Source of the DNA: Tupaia tana
Lineage: Eukaryota; Chordata; Mammalia; Scandentia; Tupaiidae
Assembly (NCBI GenBank): GCA_026018925.1
Contig: JAKSZU010000011.1
Coordinates: 42,770,141 to 42,834,140, forward strand
Length of the DNA stretch: 64,000 bases
Direction of reading: 5' to 3'
The position numbers were made by a program, and so were the translations under genes. A model generated the notes under the pieces. The model was not told the origin of the DNA and did no database searches. It saw only the letters and a list, made by a program, of their open reading frames with translations. Every line of letters starts with the position of its first letter. Within the stretch, counting starts at the first letter, position 1. Of this stretch, positions 48,805-60,251 are shown piece by piece.

Positions 48805-49375
48805 TTGTTTGTTTAAGTGAGCAATCTTAAACATACGGAGAGGTTGAAAGAATACTACAATGATCACCTGTATACCAATCACTCAGATTTAACAATTGTT
48901 CACATTTTGCCATGTGCTTATATTATATAATATATACAATTTTGTATTTTAGACATCATGACACTTTACCTGTAAATGCTTTAGATCCATCTCCTTAAAG
49001 ACATTATTTTATTTAATTGTGGTTATAATATTGATACTTGTCACAGGTAAGTCAGTTAACGGTGATTCTTTAGTACCATCTAATATTCCATTCATGTTCA
49101 GATTTTCTAGTTGTCTTGAAAAAGATACTTTTTTTAGCTCTTTGTGTTTTTCACTCCAAAATGTTGGTAGTCTCTTAAAATCTACAACAGTTTAGAAGCA
49201 CAATATTGTTTTCTTGAAGAGACTAGGCCATTTCGCTTATAGAGTATCACTTCTGGAATTTTCTGGTTATTTCCTCAGAGGTTCACTCTATTTGTTCCTT
49301 TATCTCTGTGTTATCTATAAACTGGTGTTGAGGTCTAAAGGCTGAATAAACATTTTGATTTAAAAAAACTTCAAA
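48805..49375 (-). repeat. Ancient L1-type 3'-region
   Basis: CACCTGTATACCAATCACTCA, TTAACAATTGTTCACATTTTG, GACATCATGACACTTTACC and a TTTTCTAGTTGTCTTG stretch match an old L1 3'-end consensus by memory. Confidence 0.55.
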
Positions 49376-49564
49376 GGTGTTGCTCTGCTCCTCATTGCAT
49401 CATAGTAGGGGAAGTAATGTCATAGTGTCATAATGTCCCACTATTAGTGAGGCTGAGTTTGTTTAAGGTGATAAATACTAGGTCTGTCCATTGTAAAGAC
49501 ATTGTTTCCCTTTGTAGTTAACAGGTAATCTGTAGAGTGAAGTAGACTTTGGCTCTCACTCTTT

Positions 49565-49743
49565 CATTCTTACCAGAGGGTAGGTGTGCTCACCAAGAAA
49601 GACAGAGAGGGCAAGGGGAAAGTGAGAAAGTTCTCCCCATGGGGAATGGTCATGTGAGATCTCTTCTTCATCTCCTCCTCCTTCCATGATTTTGGGTAGG
49701 CACACAAGCCCAGTGTGTTTCTCAAGCCACTGAACTGGCCTGG
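49565..49743 (-). mobile_element. tSINE-C, antisense, head lost
   Basis: CAGAGGGTAGGTGTGCTCACC, CCCATGGGGAATGGTCATG, TTTCTCAAGCCACTGAACTGG. Confidence 0.78.
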
Positions 49744-49765
49744 AACTCACTATATTCCATTTCTT

Positions 49766-50034
49766 TTATTTCTTTTTTTTTCTTTTAGCAGGTTATAGGG
49801 CACATGTGTTGGAGCGATAGAGAAAGAGTGAGAGAAAGGGGAGGAAGTGAGAAAGCACCCCGTGGGGGCATGGCCCTGCTGCATTCCCTTCTCTATTCTC
49901 CTCTTAGGATTTTGGACTTGCACATACATGTGTCCAGCATGTTTTTCAAACCACCCAGTCTAGGGCTTCATCGTGCAGTCAGCTGTGTGGGATCCAATTG
50001 CCTTGACTACCACGCTACCTACCACCTGGCCCTC
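49766..50034 (-). mobile_element. tSINE-C, antisense
   Basis: GTTATAGGGCACATGTGTTGG, TTTTTCAAACCACCCAGTC, head ending CACCTGGCCCTC. Confidence 0.82.
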
Positions 50035-50052
50035 ACTTTATTTCTCCAATAA

Positions 50053-50321
50053 CTTTTTTTTTTTTTTTTGAGATGTTTTTGCTATAGGGCGCGTGCGCTC
50101 GCCAGACAGGCAGAGAAAGACATAGAGACAGAAAGCGAGAAATCACCCCCCATGGGGGATGGTCACGCTGCAATCCTTTCTCCTCCATTCTCCTCTCGGG
50201 ATCTTGGGCACACACGCACACGCGCCCAGTGTGAGTTTTAAGCCACCGGGTCTGGGACATGAACTGCGGTCGACTACGTGGGAGTCCAGCGACATAGCCA
50301 TTACGCTAACTGCTGGTTCCC
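50053..50321 (-). mobile_element. tSINE-B, antisense, second subfamily
   Basis: T-run, TTTTTGCTATAGGGCGCG, head ending ACGCTAACTGCTGGTTCC. Confidence 0.94.
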
Positions 50322-50340
50322 TAATTCTGCCAGTTTTTTA

Positions 50341-50498
50341 AAAGATTTATTTTATTTTATTTGTTTATTTTTAATTTGATCAGAGAGGGACAGAGTGAGA
50401 GAGAGAGCAAGAGAGTGAGAAAGCAAGCCAGAACTTGAACCGTGATTGGCCATGTGGGAGTCTAGCACCTTTTACCACAAAGCCACCTGCCAACCCCC
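50341..50498 (-). mobile_element. tSINE-A, antisense
   Basis: Tail TTTATTTTATTTTATTTG, GAGTGAGAAAGCAAGCC, head ending GCCACCTGCCAACCCC; CTGCCA flanks both sides. Confidence 0.87.
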
Positions 50499-50705
50499 TC
50501 TGCCATACTTTTTACGTTGATGACCTTTGAGTCTTCTGTAGATTTCCCTCAACAGTTAGGAGTAACTTATAATTTCTACTAAAAAGGTGAAGTAAATTCC
50601 TAATTCTTTACCTTTAACATTTTTTCTGAGTAAAGAAATGGTATAATGGTCCTATCTTTAATAGTGATAAATGAATTACTTCCTTTTCCTTTTTCTTTAT
50701 TTTTT

Positions 50706-50966
50706 AAAGTTTTTTTTTTTTTTTAATTGCCAGAGCGCATGTGTACTGGTCAGAGAGAGAGGGAGAGAAAGTACCCCTCAAAGGAGTACGGTCACACCAC
50801 AATCCTGTTTCCTCTATCTCTCCATATAGTCAGGATTTTGGGTGTGCACACACAGGCACCTAGTGTGTTTTTCAAACTGCCATAGCCAAAATTCAAACCT
50901 GGGTCAGTCATGTGGAATCAGGCTCCCTACCCATAGCAGCTAATTAATGTGCTACAGGGTTAGCTG
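50706..50966 (-). mobile_element. tSINE-C, antisense
   Basis: T-run, AATTGCCAGAGCGCATGTG, TTTTTCAAACTGCCATAGCC, head ending GCTACAGGGTTAGC. Confidence 0.82.
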
Positions 50967-51069
50967 GAATTGTCTCTTTTGTTCTATGTTTTAATATCAT
51001 TCTTTGTTTTAATATCACTATGAATTTAGGAATTTCAATTTATTCCTTGCTTTACAGATGTTCCTTTTT

Positions 51070-51234
51070 TAGATTTATTTATTTATTTTTATTTGTTGTT
51101 ATTATTTATTTTGAATTTGACCAGAGAGAGAAAGAAAGAGAAAGAGAAAAAGCAGGCCACCAGGTCCAGGACTTGAACCATGGTCATTCTTGTGGGAGTC
51201 CAGCATCTTAACCACCATGCCGCCTGTGGGCCCC
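51070..51234 (-). mobile_element. tSINE-A, antisense
   Basis: CAGATGTTCCTTTTT/CAGACATCCTTTTT flank it; head ending GCCGCCTGTGGGCCCC. Confidence 0.88.
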
Positions 51235-51270
51235 CAGACATCCTTTTTGTTGATCAAAATATCCCACATT

Positions 51271-51518
51271 TGAAGCCAGCAGGTGGTATGGAGGCAAGGC
51301 AGCTGGATCCAACTCTGCTGTTGGAGTCCTGGACCCTGCCGTTTGAAAATCATGCCAGGCATGTGTGTGCATGTGTATACCTCAGATGCCAAGAGGAGAG
51401 TGGAGGAGAAGGAATTGCAGCATGGCCATCCCTCCTGGGGGGTGATTTCTCACTTTCCTCTCTCTGTCTGTGGCTTTGGTGAGTACAAGCTCTTTATAGC
51501 AAAAAAAGAAAAAAACCC
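51271..51518 (+). mobile_element. tSINE-B/C
   Basis: GCCAGCAGGTGGTATGGAGG head, GGAGGAGAAGGAATTGCAGC body, TTTATAGCAAAAAAAG tail. Confidence 0.87.
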
Positions 51519-51519
51519 A

Positions 51520-53270
51520 AAAAGCTCAACATTTGTCTGGTGAAAGCACTTTAAACGTGGTATATGAATGTTTTCTTTCTTACTTACACAAGAAGTTCCT
51601 GGCTCATGTGTGTTTTTCCTGTTCCAGGTGTGGAACCCTCATCGTTTCTTTATACATCCATATCACATTTTCCTGTCTTTCACAGAGCTTCTGGAACCAA
51701 ATTCTGAAAGCTAAAGGGTCCTTCCTTTTACCCCAGCTTGCCTAGTACGCAGCTGCTCTCTGTGCCACTGACGTGAATGGGTTCTGGCTCTTATAACTCA
51801 GTTTCCTTGTCTAGAATAGTCTTGGTGAAAAAGCAGTGCTGCTGTCTCCCCGACCTTAATAGGAAGGTGGTTATAGAAGACACAAGAATTTCTTCTCTCA
51901 CGAGTAACCTTGCTTTTATTTCTTTCTTTCTTTCTTTTTTGAGGTGAAAGATACACACAATGAAATTTATAGACTGAAATTGTGTCGATAAGCTTTATTG
52001 GGGTTGTGGGGTTTTTGTCTTTACATAAAAATATCTGTGTGTGTGTATATGCACAACTATTGTGTCTTCCCTTTTCCTCCTTTACACGGATTTCTCTACC
52101 AGGTTGGAATGTTATGTAAGATTATGCTGTAATAGCGTATTTTTTTCTTATCACTGGATTTTCATCATAAAAAAGGAGTAAGACAAATTGTTCTTAATTA
52201 GAGAACATTTTCAGATAGGCCATGAACACCCCATTTAGCTGTCTGCTCAGGGCCTGAAACGATGTGGGGTCCTATGGATTCTGTCATGTGCTCTAGGTAC
52301 TCAGTGGAAATGTTGGTGCATCCACAATATTTTCTGAAAATTCCTTACACTAATAAAGGTTAATGCAAATGAAAGATTTGTCAGAACTGTATTCTAAATC
52401 TGGTTTCAGGGACTGGACTGATTTCTGCCTCAGCAAAAAAAACCCATTTTGTTAGTCTTTCTATGTAGTGGTATTTTGAGTTATCTTCACTGATTTCAGG
52501 TTACTTGAAGCCACACAATAACAGTAATCTGGTATTTATCTGAAATTCATTTTTCGATTTCTTTTTTACCATCCTGGCTTATTTCCAAGGTTCTTTTCAA
52601 CCTGGTTTCATAACAACACTGGTCCCTTATTAAATTCTAGCTGTGTGTTTGGAGAAGCACGCCTGTTTCTCGTGCGTGTTTGCAGACGTGGCGGATCATT
52701 CGTAAAGGCTGTGCTGACATGTCTGCTAATAAGATCTAGTAGCTTCTTTTACTTTTGTCTTTTGAAAACTCCCACTACAGACAAAAAACTTCTGATGTAC
52801 ACACTCTTTAGGAAATTCTTGGGTTGTCATTCTTAGAACTGTGGTCACATTTTAATATAACTGGTGAGTTGCTGGGGTGCTCTGTCTGGCATAGCTGGTC
52901 ACAGAGCTTTGAAAGAGCCGGATACAGACCTTAGAGTGGGAGTTAAACATTCGGATGGTCGCTCTGGCTGGACCATGAAGACCTTTATTCTTGGCCGTTT
53001 CTAAGAAGCGGTTGGCATTAGTCTTTCTGCCATGGCACCAGCTATATCAGAGAAGGGTTTGCAGTATTCTCGGCCCATGTTCTTCCTATCTGCATATCTG
53101 TTTTTTAGTAGGAAAGATGTACGTGTAACCATTTATCTCCTTAAACTGAGATTTATATTCTCCATTACTTGATGTTTAGAAACAGGTAACCATGTGGAAA
53201 TTTGTTGTAAATAAAAATTAGTTTTCTTCTGTCTGTCTCTGTCTCCAGAGAGCACCCTGAGGCCAAAAAC
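51520..53270. other. Probable SPOP intron 1, SINE-free 1.75 kb
   Basis: The longest SINE-free stretch of this intron. No coding exon is seen. An additional non-coding 5' exon could sit here, but there is no decisive signal. Confidence 0.45.
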
Positions 53271-53275
53271 CTCTA

Positions 53276-53430
53276 TTTAAAAAAATTGTTTTTCAATGTA
53301 GAACATAATTTGTACTGTCTCATTTTACAGAATGATGTAAAGAATTGTGTCACTCTTGTACCCGTCACCTAGCTTTCTCTGATCTTGGCATTTTGTTATT
53401 TCCGGTCAGCCATAATCACAGGTATGCCCA
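53276..53430 (-). repeat. Ancient L1-like fragment
   Basis: CATTTTACAGAATGATGTAAA, CTTGTACCCGTCACCTAGC and a following ATCTTGGCATTTTG stretch are similar to the 48.8 kb element. Confidence 0.45.
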
Positions 53431-53540
53431 GTATGTTCAGGTGGACCCAGTGCCTCAACCCTGGGCCTTCCTATGTAGCCCCATTTTGCATAGAGGCATC
53501 TTACTGCCAGCATTACTGCAACTGGGTCTTTTTTCTTTCC

Positions 53541-53775
53541 TTTTTTTTTTTTTTCCTATAGGGTATGCACTCGCCAGAGAGACAAAGAGAGACAGACAGC
53601 GAGAAATCACCCCCCGGATGGGATGGTCATGCTGCATTCCCTTCTCTTCCATTCTCCTCTCAGGATTTTAGGCACACACGCACACTGAGCGCTAGTTTTA
53701 GGTTGCTGGGTCCAGAACTCAAACAGTGGTAGACGTGGGAGTCCAGCAACAACAGTGACGCCATCTGCTGGTTGC
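53541..53775 (-). mobile_element. tSINE-B, antisense, diverged
   Basis: T-run, CCTATAGGGTATGCACTCGCC, head ending ACGCCATCTGCTGGTTGC. Confidence 0.87.
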
Positions 53776-53808
53776 TTTTTTTTTTCTTTTTAAAATAATT
53801 TATTTCTT

Positions 53809-54067
53809 GGGACCGGCAGTTAGTGTAATGGCTATGTTGCTGGACTCCCATGTAGTCGGCCGCAGTTCGGGTCCCGGACCCAGTGGCTAAAACTCACGCC
53901 GGGTGCGTGTGTGTGCACGCCCAAACTCCCGAGAAGAGGATGGAGAAGGGATTGCGGCGTGGCCGTCCCCCTGGGGGGTGATTTCTCGCTTTCTCTCTCT
54001 CTCTCTGTCTCTTTCTGGCGAGCACACACACCCTATAGCAAAAACCTCTCCACAAAAGAAAAAAAAT
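53809..54067 (+). mobile_element. tSINE-B
   Basis: GGGACCGGCAGTTAGTGTAAT head, GTAGTCGGCCGCAGTTCGGGT B-box region, ACCTCTCCACAAAAG tail. Confidence 0.92.
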
Positions 54068-54152
54068 TCTCTTTCATGAGAGCGAGCATACTAATTATTT
54101 TTTTCTTTTTCTTTTTTTAACTAGTTATTTTTCCTAAGAAGTAAAACATTAC

Positions 54153-54388
54153 AGGGCCAGGTGATGGTGTGGTGGTTAAGGCAACTGGATTTCACCTGAC
54201 TGACTGTGCGGTTGAGTCCTGGCCCCAGGGGCTTGAAAAACACACCAGGTGCATTCGCATATTTTGTGCCCAAAATCCAGAGAGGAGCATAGAAAAGGGC
54301 CTTCTGTGTGGCCATCCTTCCCCCCACCAGGGTGTTTTCTAACCAACCCCAATCCCATAGCCTATGCCCTGTAGCAAATTAAACAAAA
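54153..54388 (+). mobile_element. tSINE-C
   Basis: GGGCCAGGTGATGGTGTGG head, CTTGAAAAACACACCAGGTG, GCCCTGTAGCAAATTAAAC end. Confidence 0.86.
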
Positions 54389-54643
54389 GAAATGATAGAA
54401 ACAGTAAAAACTTGTATCTCCTGTGCTGTTCTTTCTTCCCTTCTCAGATGTTATGCTTCACTTGAATTTAGTGTTTATAATTTTCTGTGCTGTAATCCAT
54501 TATATGCCTTAGAATCCAGTATATCCTTTACCTTAATATTTTGCTCAGCATGATTTTTGAGATTTTACTTAGGTTGATTCATGTAAATTGAGCACATTTT
54601 AACTACGGTATTTTACTGTGTGAATATTTGTCCATCTTCTATT

Positions 54644-54905
54644 TTTTTTTTTTTTTTAACCTTTGGAGAGGTTTTTGCTATAGGGCACATGCGCTCGCCA
54701 GAAAGATAGAGACAGAGAGGCAGAAAGTGAGAAATCACCCCCCAGGGGGGATAGCATGCCGCAATCCCTTCTCCGTTCTCCAGGGATCTTGGGCATGTAC
54801 ACACATGTGCCCAGTGTGAGTTTAAGCCATCGGATCTGGGACTTGAACTGTGGTTGACTACATGGGAGTCCAGCGACATAGCCATTACGCCAACTGCTGG
54901 TCCCC
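54644..54905 (-). mobile_element. tSINE-B, antisense
   Basis: Perfect 12-bp TSD CCATCTTCTATT at 54632-54643 and 54906-54917. Head ends ACGCCAACTGCTGGTCCCC. Confidence 0.95.
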
Positions 54906-55012
54906 CCATCTTCTATTAATAGACATTTAAGATAGTTCAGTTTTTATTATTACATAATAGTAAACATTTTTATTTTTTATTTTAGTAAAAAACATGTAAT
55001 GCTTAATTTACC

Positions 55013-55250
55013 ATTTTTTTTATTTTTAATTTTTGCTAGCGGATGCGTGCACTCACCTGAGGAGACAGAGACCAAAGTAAAGTGAGAAGGCACCCCCGGG
55101 GGTATAGTCATGCTGCAGTTTCTTCTCCTCCATGGTCTTCTCGGGATTTTAGCTACGGATGCACATGCGCCTAACATGTTTTTCAAGCTGCCAAGTCAGG
55201 GACCATGCTGTTGATCATGTGGGATCCAACTGCCTTACCCACCATGGCCC
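55013..55250 (-). mobile_element. tSINE-C, antisense
   Basis: TTTTTGCTAGCGGATGCGTGC, TTTTTCAAGCTGCCAAGTCAG, degraded head at ACCCACCATGGCCCC. Confidence 0.83.
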
Positions 55251-55468
55251 CATCTTAACCATGTTTAGTTTGGTACAGTTCAGTGGTGTTAAGTATATTC
55301 ATATTGGTGTGCAACAGATCTCTAGAACTCTTATCTTGCAGTGCTGAAACTACCCACTACAGAACTTCCTAATGCCCCTCCCAAGTCCCTGGGAACCACC
55401 ATTCAACTTTTTATGTGTAGGAATTTGACTACTCTATGTACCTCATAAAAGTGGAATCCCAGTGTTTG

Positions 55469-55470
<2 letters not shown>

Positions 55471-55501
<31 letters not shown>
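55471..55501. repeat. (GT)n microsatellite
   Basis: About 15 GT units within L1-derived sequence. Confidence 0.95.
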
Positions 55502-55502
<1 letters not shown>

Positions 55503-55568
55503 CTTGTTTCACTTAGCATAGTGTCCTTAACGTTCACGTTCTAGTATTTGCCAGTTACCTTCCTTTTT

Positions 55569-55758
55569 TTTTTTTTTTTAAAGAATTATTTTACTTAACT
55601 TTATTTATTATTATTATCATTATTATTTTCCAGTTTGATCAGAGACACAGAGAGAGAGAGAGAGGAAGTGAGAAAGCAAGCCACCAGGTCCGAGACTTGA
55701 ACCGTGGTCGGCCATGTGGGAGTCCAGCGCCTTTAACCACCATGCCACTTGCCGGCCC
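55569..55758 (-). mobile_element. tSINE-A, antisense, in L1
   Basis: Perfect 17-bp TSD CAGTTACCTTCCTTTTT at 55552-55568 and 55759-55775. Confidence 0.95.
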
Positions 55759-56157
55759 CAGTTACCTTCCTTTTTAAAGGTTCACTACTAGTCCATTGGA
55801 TATATATTCTGCGTTTTGTTCATCCCTTTGTCGGGTTGTTTCTACCTTTGGGCTATTGTGAATAATACTGCTGTGAGTATAAATCTCTTCAAGATCCTAC
55901 TTTTAGTTTTTTAGGGGGTATACACCCAGAAGTAGAATTGCTGGATCATGTGGTAATTCTATTTTTTAATTTTTTGAGGAACCTTCCTACTGTCTTTCAC
56001 AGTGGCTTCACCATTTTACTTAAAAAAATTATTTATTTATTGTAATTTACACGCCACTTGGGTCTGGGACCGTTTTGCATTTTTATGAACAGTGTGTGGA
56101 GGTTCCAAGTTCTCTGCATCCTCACCAATACTTTGTTTTTTCATAATAGCCATTCTG

Positions 56158-56189
<32 letters not shown>
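56158..56189. repeat. (TG)n microsatellite
   Basis: About 16 TG units within L1-derived sequence. Confidence 0.95.
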
Positions 56190-56191
<2 letters not shown>

Positions 56192-56689
56192 AGCTTTATT
56201 TTCTCTTTTATTGAAACTGAGTTTTAACTTTAATCAGATTTATATCTTTGTAGTTTATGTGTTTTGTAACTTGATGAAGGAATCCTCTCTATACTGAGGA
56301 AATAGTTACATCCTATATCCTAAAAATTTTAAAGTTTTGGCTTTCACATTTTGATTTCTATTCCACCTGGAATTTATTAATATTTTTTGGTGTTTGGTAT
56401 GGGATAGGAATTGAATTTCTTTTCCCCCTAAGGATAACCCTCAAGAATGGATCAGATTTTCTTTCCCTAAGGATGATCTAGTATTCCAACATCATTTATT
56501 AAGTAGTTTATCTGTTCCTGCCTGCTTTATGATACCCATTATAGGTTTCCATATATATGGTGGTTTGCATCTGTGTTTTCTCAATTCTGGGCCATTGGTC
56601 TGCTTGCCTATCTTGTGCTGGTACTACACTGCCTTAATTATCATAGCTTTATAATAATCTTTCGTATCTGGTAAGGCAAATCTCACTGA

Positions 56690-57165
56690 TTCATGAGTTC
56701 TGGGTGATCAGACCCAACACCTATGCTGGTTCTTGTCCTACGCTCATGAAGAAGAAAAGTTGGAGACACAGGCACAGAGAGGAGAAGATAGCAGTGTTTA
56801 TTAGGGAAGGAGAAAAAGCTTCTAATGCAATGGAAGGGGGCCTGAATGGGCTCTGAAGAACTGGAGGTGAGGCGTTTACCTAGCCCTTCAAGCAATGGGC
56901 CAGCCTTCCCATGAGGAAATGGGCTGTAGGAAATAGTTACATGGTAGTTGGAGTGATTTATTACACTGTTCTTTATGGGATTAGCAGACCATAGCATTCT
57001 GTACTTCTGGTTAGAATACAGTTACTAAATAGAAACTGTTGCTCTTAGCTACCTTAGCTTTGAGTCTCAATGCAGCTAGCTTTTGGATGTGAAAACTTAG
57101 CCAGTGTAGCTCCATCTTGGGTCCTTACCCTGTGGGCTCAATATTCCTTTCTCCTGCCTTATTAG
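56690..57165 (-). mobile_element. Solo LTR-like element, antisense
   Basis: On the minus strand, CCCTAATAAACACTGC is a poly(A) signal followed by a CT-rich U5-like stretch (TCTTCTCCTCTCTGTGCC). Upstream AAGATGGAGCTAC and GTAATAAATCAC are typical of U3. Boundaries are approximate and no retroviral gene is seen. Confidence 0.45.
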
Positions 57166-57386
57166 CAAGGAGTCTTAAATTCTTTAGCCAACTGTGAAAG
57201 GGGTATGTATTGTACATTAACCAGACCATAGAGGAAAAGCACAGAGACTTCACTGAAAAGAAAAACACAGTGACTTCCTTTTGGGGCCCTTATTCTGTCT
57301 ACCTGTAAGTGGGGTCTAACTCCTATCTCAATACCTTGCTCTTTTTTCTGTTCATCAAGATCCCGGAGAAACCTTGTCAGATTGGC

Positions 57387-57388
<2 letters not shown>

Positions 57389-57431
<43 letters not shown>

Positions 57432-57664
57432 AATTTTGCTATTGGGCATGTGCACTCACTGGAGAGATGGACAGAAAGTGAGAAATCAACCCCCTCCCCC
57501 CAGGGGGGATAACCATGTTGCAGTCTTTTCTCCATTCACTCAGGATTTTGGACATGCATGCACATGCACTTGGCATGAGTTTGAAGCCACTGGGTCTGGG
57601 ACACAAACCGCAGTTGACTACGTGGGAGTCCAGTGATGTAACCGTTACGCCATCTGCTGGTCCC
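57389..57664 (-). mobile_element. tSINE-B, antisense
   Basis: T-run of about 37, AGAATTTTGCTATTGGGCATG, head ending ACGCCATCTGCTGGTCCC. It was inserted into the tail of an older C-like copy. Confidence 0.9.
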
Positions 57665-57667
57665 ACT

Positions 57668-57875
57668 TTTTTTTTTTTTTATAGGTAACTTTTTTCTCTA
57701 GCCATGATAAAGAGCATAAACACGGGCAAGAGAAGGAGAGAGATGGAAAAAGGTAGGATGACTCCCATCACAGGATAGGGGATGCCACAGTCTATCTCCA
57801 GTCCTTCAGCCCCACTTGTCTTGGGTACTTGGTACTCACTGGTGTTTCAGGCTGACAGGGCTGGGTTTTGAACTG
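57668..57875 (-). mobile_element. Old tSINE-C-like copy, antisense, degraded
   Basis: T-run, GGGATGCCACAGTCTATCTCC, CTGGGTTTTGAACTGTGGTTG. Its flanks, AGATTGGCACTTTTTT and AGATTGGTACTTTTTT, are a diverged target duplication. Confidence 0.6.
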
Positions 57876-57895
57876 TGGTTGCCAGATTGGTACTT

Positions 57896-58053
57896 TTTTT
57901 AAAAAAACTATTTTATTTTACTTATTCATTCATTTATTTTAATTAAACCAAAGAGAGACATACAGAGGGAGAGAGGGAAAGTGAGAAAGCAAGCCACTGT
58001 GACGGGGCGTATGGGAGTGTCCAGCACCTTAACCACACACTACCTGCCGGCCC
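57896..58053 (-). mobile_element. tSINE-A, antisense
   Basis: AGTGAGAAAGCAAGCCACTG, head ending ACTACCTGCCGGCCCCC; CAGATTGGTACTTT/CAGGTTGGTACATT flank it. Confidence 0.87.
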
Positions 58054-58199
58054 CCCAGGTTGGTACATTTTAATGATGCTATTTGATGTCAAATGCAGTT
58101 ATGTGATATACAATGGCCGTCTCCAAAAGGGAAAGAAAAGGACCTACCTTGTTTCAAAGGAACCCATGGTTTTCATTCAGTGTTTACTTTTGTTGGATT

Positions 58200-58720
58200 A
58201 GCCTGGGACTTGCTGGTTAAGGGAGTCAGATCCTACATGGCCTTTGGCAGTTTGAGTCCTGGCCCTGGTGGCTTAAAAAACACTGGAAGTACGTGTGTGT
58301 GTATCCCAAATACTGACAGGGTGGAGAAATAGAGGAGAAGGGATTGCAGCATGACCATGCCCCATTAGAGAAGTGCTTTTGGCGCCAGCAGGTGACATAG
58401 TGGTTAAGGTGCTGGATTCCCACATGACTGAATGGTTTGAATCCTCGACCTAGTGGCTTGAAACTCATACTGGATGTGAGTGTGTGTGTGCCCCAAATCC
58501 TGAGAGAATGAAGGAGAAGGGATTGAAGCTTGGCCATCTCCCCTGGGAGGTGATTTTTCATTTTCTCTATCTCTGTCTGGTGAGTGGACACGTCCTATAG
58601 CAAAAAATCTCAAAAAAATTAAAAAAAAAAAAAAGAGAGAGAGAGAGAGATGCCTTCTCCTCCCTTTCCCCCCTTTCTGTCGTTCTGGTGAGTGCATACA
58701 TCTTCTGACAATTAAAAAAA
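58200..58720 (+). mobile_element. tSINE-C split by a tSINE-B
   Basis: Head and body at 58200-58380 (up to GAAGTGCTTTT). The body resumes at 58650 with GATGCCTTCTCCTCC and ends TTCTGACAATTAAAAA. Confidence 0.85.
58381..58648 (+). mobile_element. tSINE-B/C nested in tSINE-C
   Basis: GCGCCAGCAGGTGACATAGTG head, GTCCTATAGCAAAAAATCTC, A-tail and (GA)n. Confidence 0.85.
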
Positions 58721-59216
58721 AAATTAGTCTCACTGAATGATCTTTATTTTTGTGTAGAGACAGTATCTTCAAATGGAGGGGAATCTTCTTATAATTTGGT
58801 GTCTTGAATAAAGACATCAAATAAAACAATTTGGGTAAAGGCATTAAGGTTTTATGATGTCAAGTCTTAAGTCTTTCTTGATCATAAGGAAATGAGACTA
58901 TTTAAACCATCTCAGTTATCAAAACGAAATAGCTGTTGTAATATCTAAGAAAAAGCTAAATAGCCATGGGAAAGACTGGAACCAAAACAGTTCGAGGACT
59001 TCAGCAAAGACTTCGTGCGCTGTGGCGTTCTGCTATAAATAGATTTCCGTCTCTGTGCAGCTTAATTCAGATTCCTTGGTCAGTCTGAGTCTTGATTTCC
59101 CCAGCACCAGTTATCTGCCCAGGTTCAGTGTTAGTCAAGGAGGGGGAAGGGTGGGAATTTGGTATAAAGAGGATAATTTGGGGGATGGTTGGAATCATAG
59201 GCGGATTTTCTCAGAG
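58721..59216. other. Probable SPOP intron 1, no feature seen
   Basis: SINE-free and unassigned. Confidence 0.5.
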
Positions 59217-59344
59217 CAGTGATTCGCACACATTTTAGTCTCAATACTGTATACACCTAAAAATTATTATTGAGGATCTTAAAGAGCTTTTGTTTATGTG
59301 GTCATATTTATTGATATTTGCCCAATTAGAACTTAAAGCAGGAT

Positions 59345-59503
59345 GGGGCCAGCACGTGGCATGGTGATTAAGGGTGCTAGACTCCCACATGGCCGAGTAC
59401 GGTTTGAGTCCCAGACCTGGTGTCTTGCTTTCTCACTTTCCCTCTCTCTGTCTTTCTCTGGTCAGATTAAAAAAATAATAATAAAGTTGAATAAAATAAT
59501 CCT
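59345..59503 (+). mobile_element. tSINE-A, tail interrupted by tSINE-B
   Basis: GGGGCCAGCACGTGGCATGG head; tail AATAAAATAATCC at 59490-59502. Confidence 0.9.
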
Positions 59504-59766
59504 TTTTTTTTTTTGGAGAGGTTTTTCTATAGGGCGCGTGCACTCGCCAGACAGACAGAGAGAGACAAGAGAGATAGAAAGCGAGAAATCACCTCCCAGT
59601 GGGGATGGCCACGCCACAATCCCTTCTCCTCCATTCTCCTCTCGGGATCTTGGGCACGCACGCACACGCGCCTGGTGTGAGTTTTAAGCCACCAGATCCG
59701 GGACTCGAACCACGGTCGACTACGTGGGAGTCCAGCGACATAGCCATTACACTAACTGCTGGTCCC
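59504..59766 (-). mobile_element. tSINE-B, antisense, in tSINE-A tail
   Basis: The target duplication AATAAAATAATYC is from the host tail (59490-59502 and 59767-59779). Head ends TAACTGCTGGTCCC. Confidence 0.93.
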
Positions 59767-59845
59767 AATAAAATAATTCTTAAAAAAAAAAGAAATTAAA
59801 GCAGAAAACACTTAAAAATGTGTATTACCTTAAAAATAATAAGAG

Positions 59846-60095
59846 GGGGCAGCAGGGGGCATGGTAGTTAAGGCACTGGACTTCCACTGGCTGACCACAG
59901 TTCAGGTCATGGATGTGGTGGTTTGAAATCATGGGGCACATGAGCAGGCATGCCCAAAATCCCAAGAGGAGAATGGAGAAGGCTTGAGGTGTGGTCATCC
60001 CCTCTGGGGAGGTGATTTTTCATTTCCCCTCGCACCGTCTCTCTCTGGCAAGTGCATGTGCCCTATAGTAAGGACCTGAAAAGAAAAAAATAACT
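59846..60095 (+). mobile_element. tSINE-B/C
   Basis: GGGGGCAGCAGGGGGCATGG head, CCAAGAGGAGAATGGAGAAGG body, GTGCCCTATAGTAAGGACC end. Confidence 0.86.
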
Positions 60096-60251
60096 TCAAA
60101 AATTTAGAAGAGGCATTTTTTTTTTTTTTACACTTTTATAAATCTCTATAAACAACCAACTTAATAGAAGACAAGATTCTTGTATCTGCTCCTGGATTCA
60201 GTCTGATGTGACAGATTGTTTTAATGGAAGCAAAGGAAGAAAATACAAGGT

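Larger units (their letters stand above)
55251..56690 (-). repeat. L1 fragment(s), antisense, ORF2 end and 3' region
   Basis: GAGTATAAATCTCTTCAAGAT, GGGTATACACCCAGAAGTAG, AATTGCTGGATCATGTGG, GGCCATTGGTCTGCTTGCC and GTGCTGGTACTACACTGCC match the antisense of L1 ORF2 C-terminal and 3' sequence. Split by a tSINE-A and two GT runs. Inactive remnant. Confidence 0.82.
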
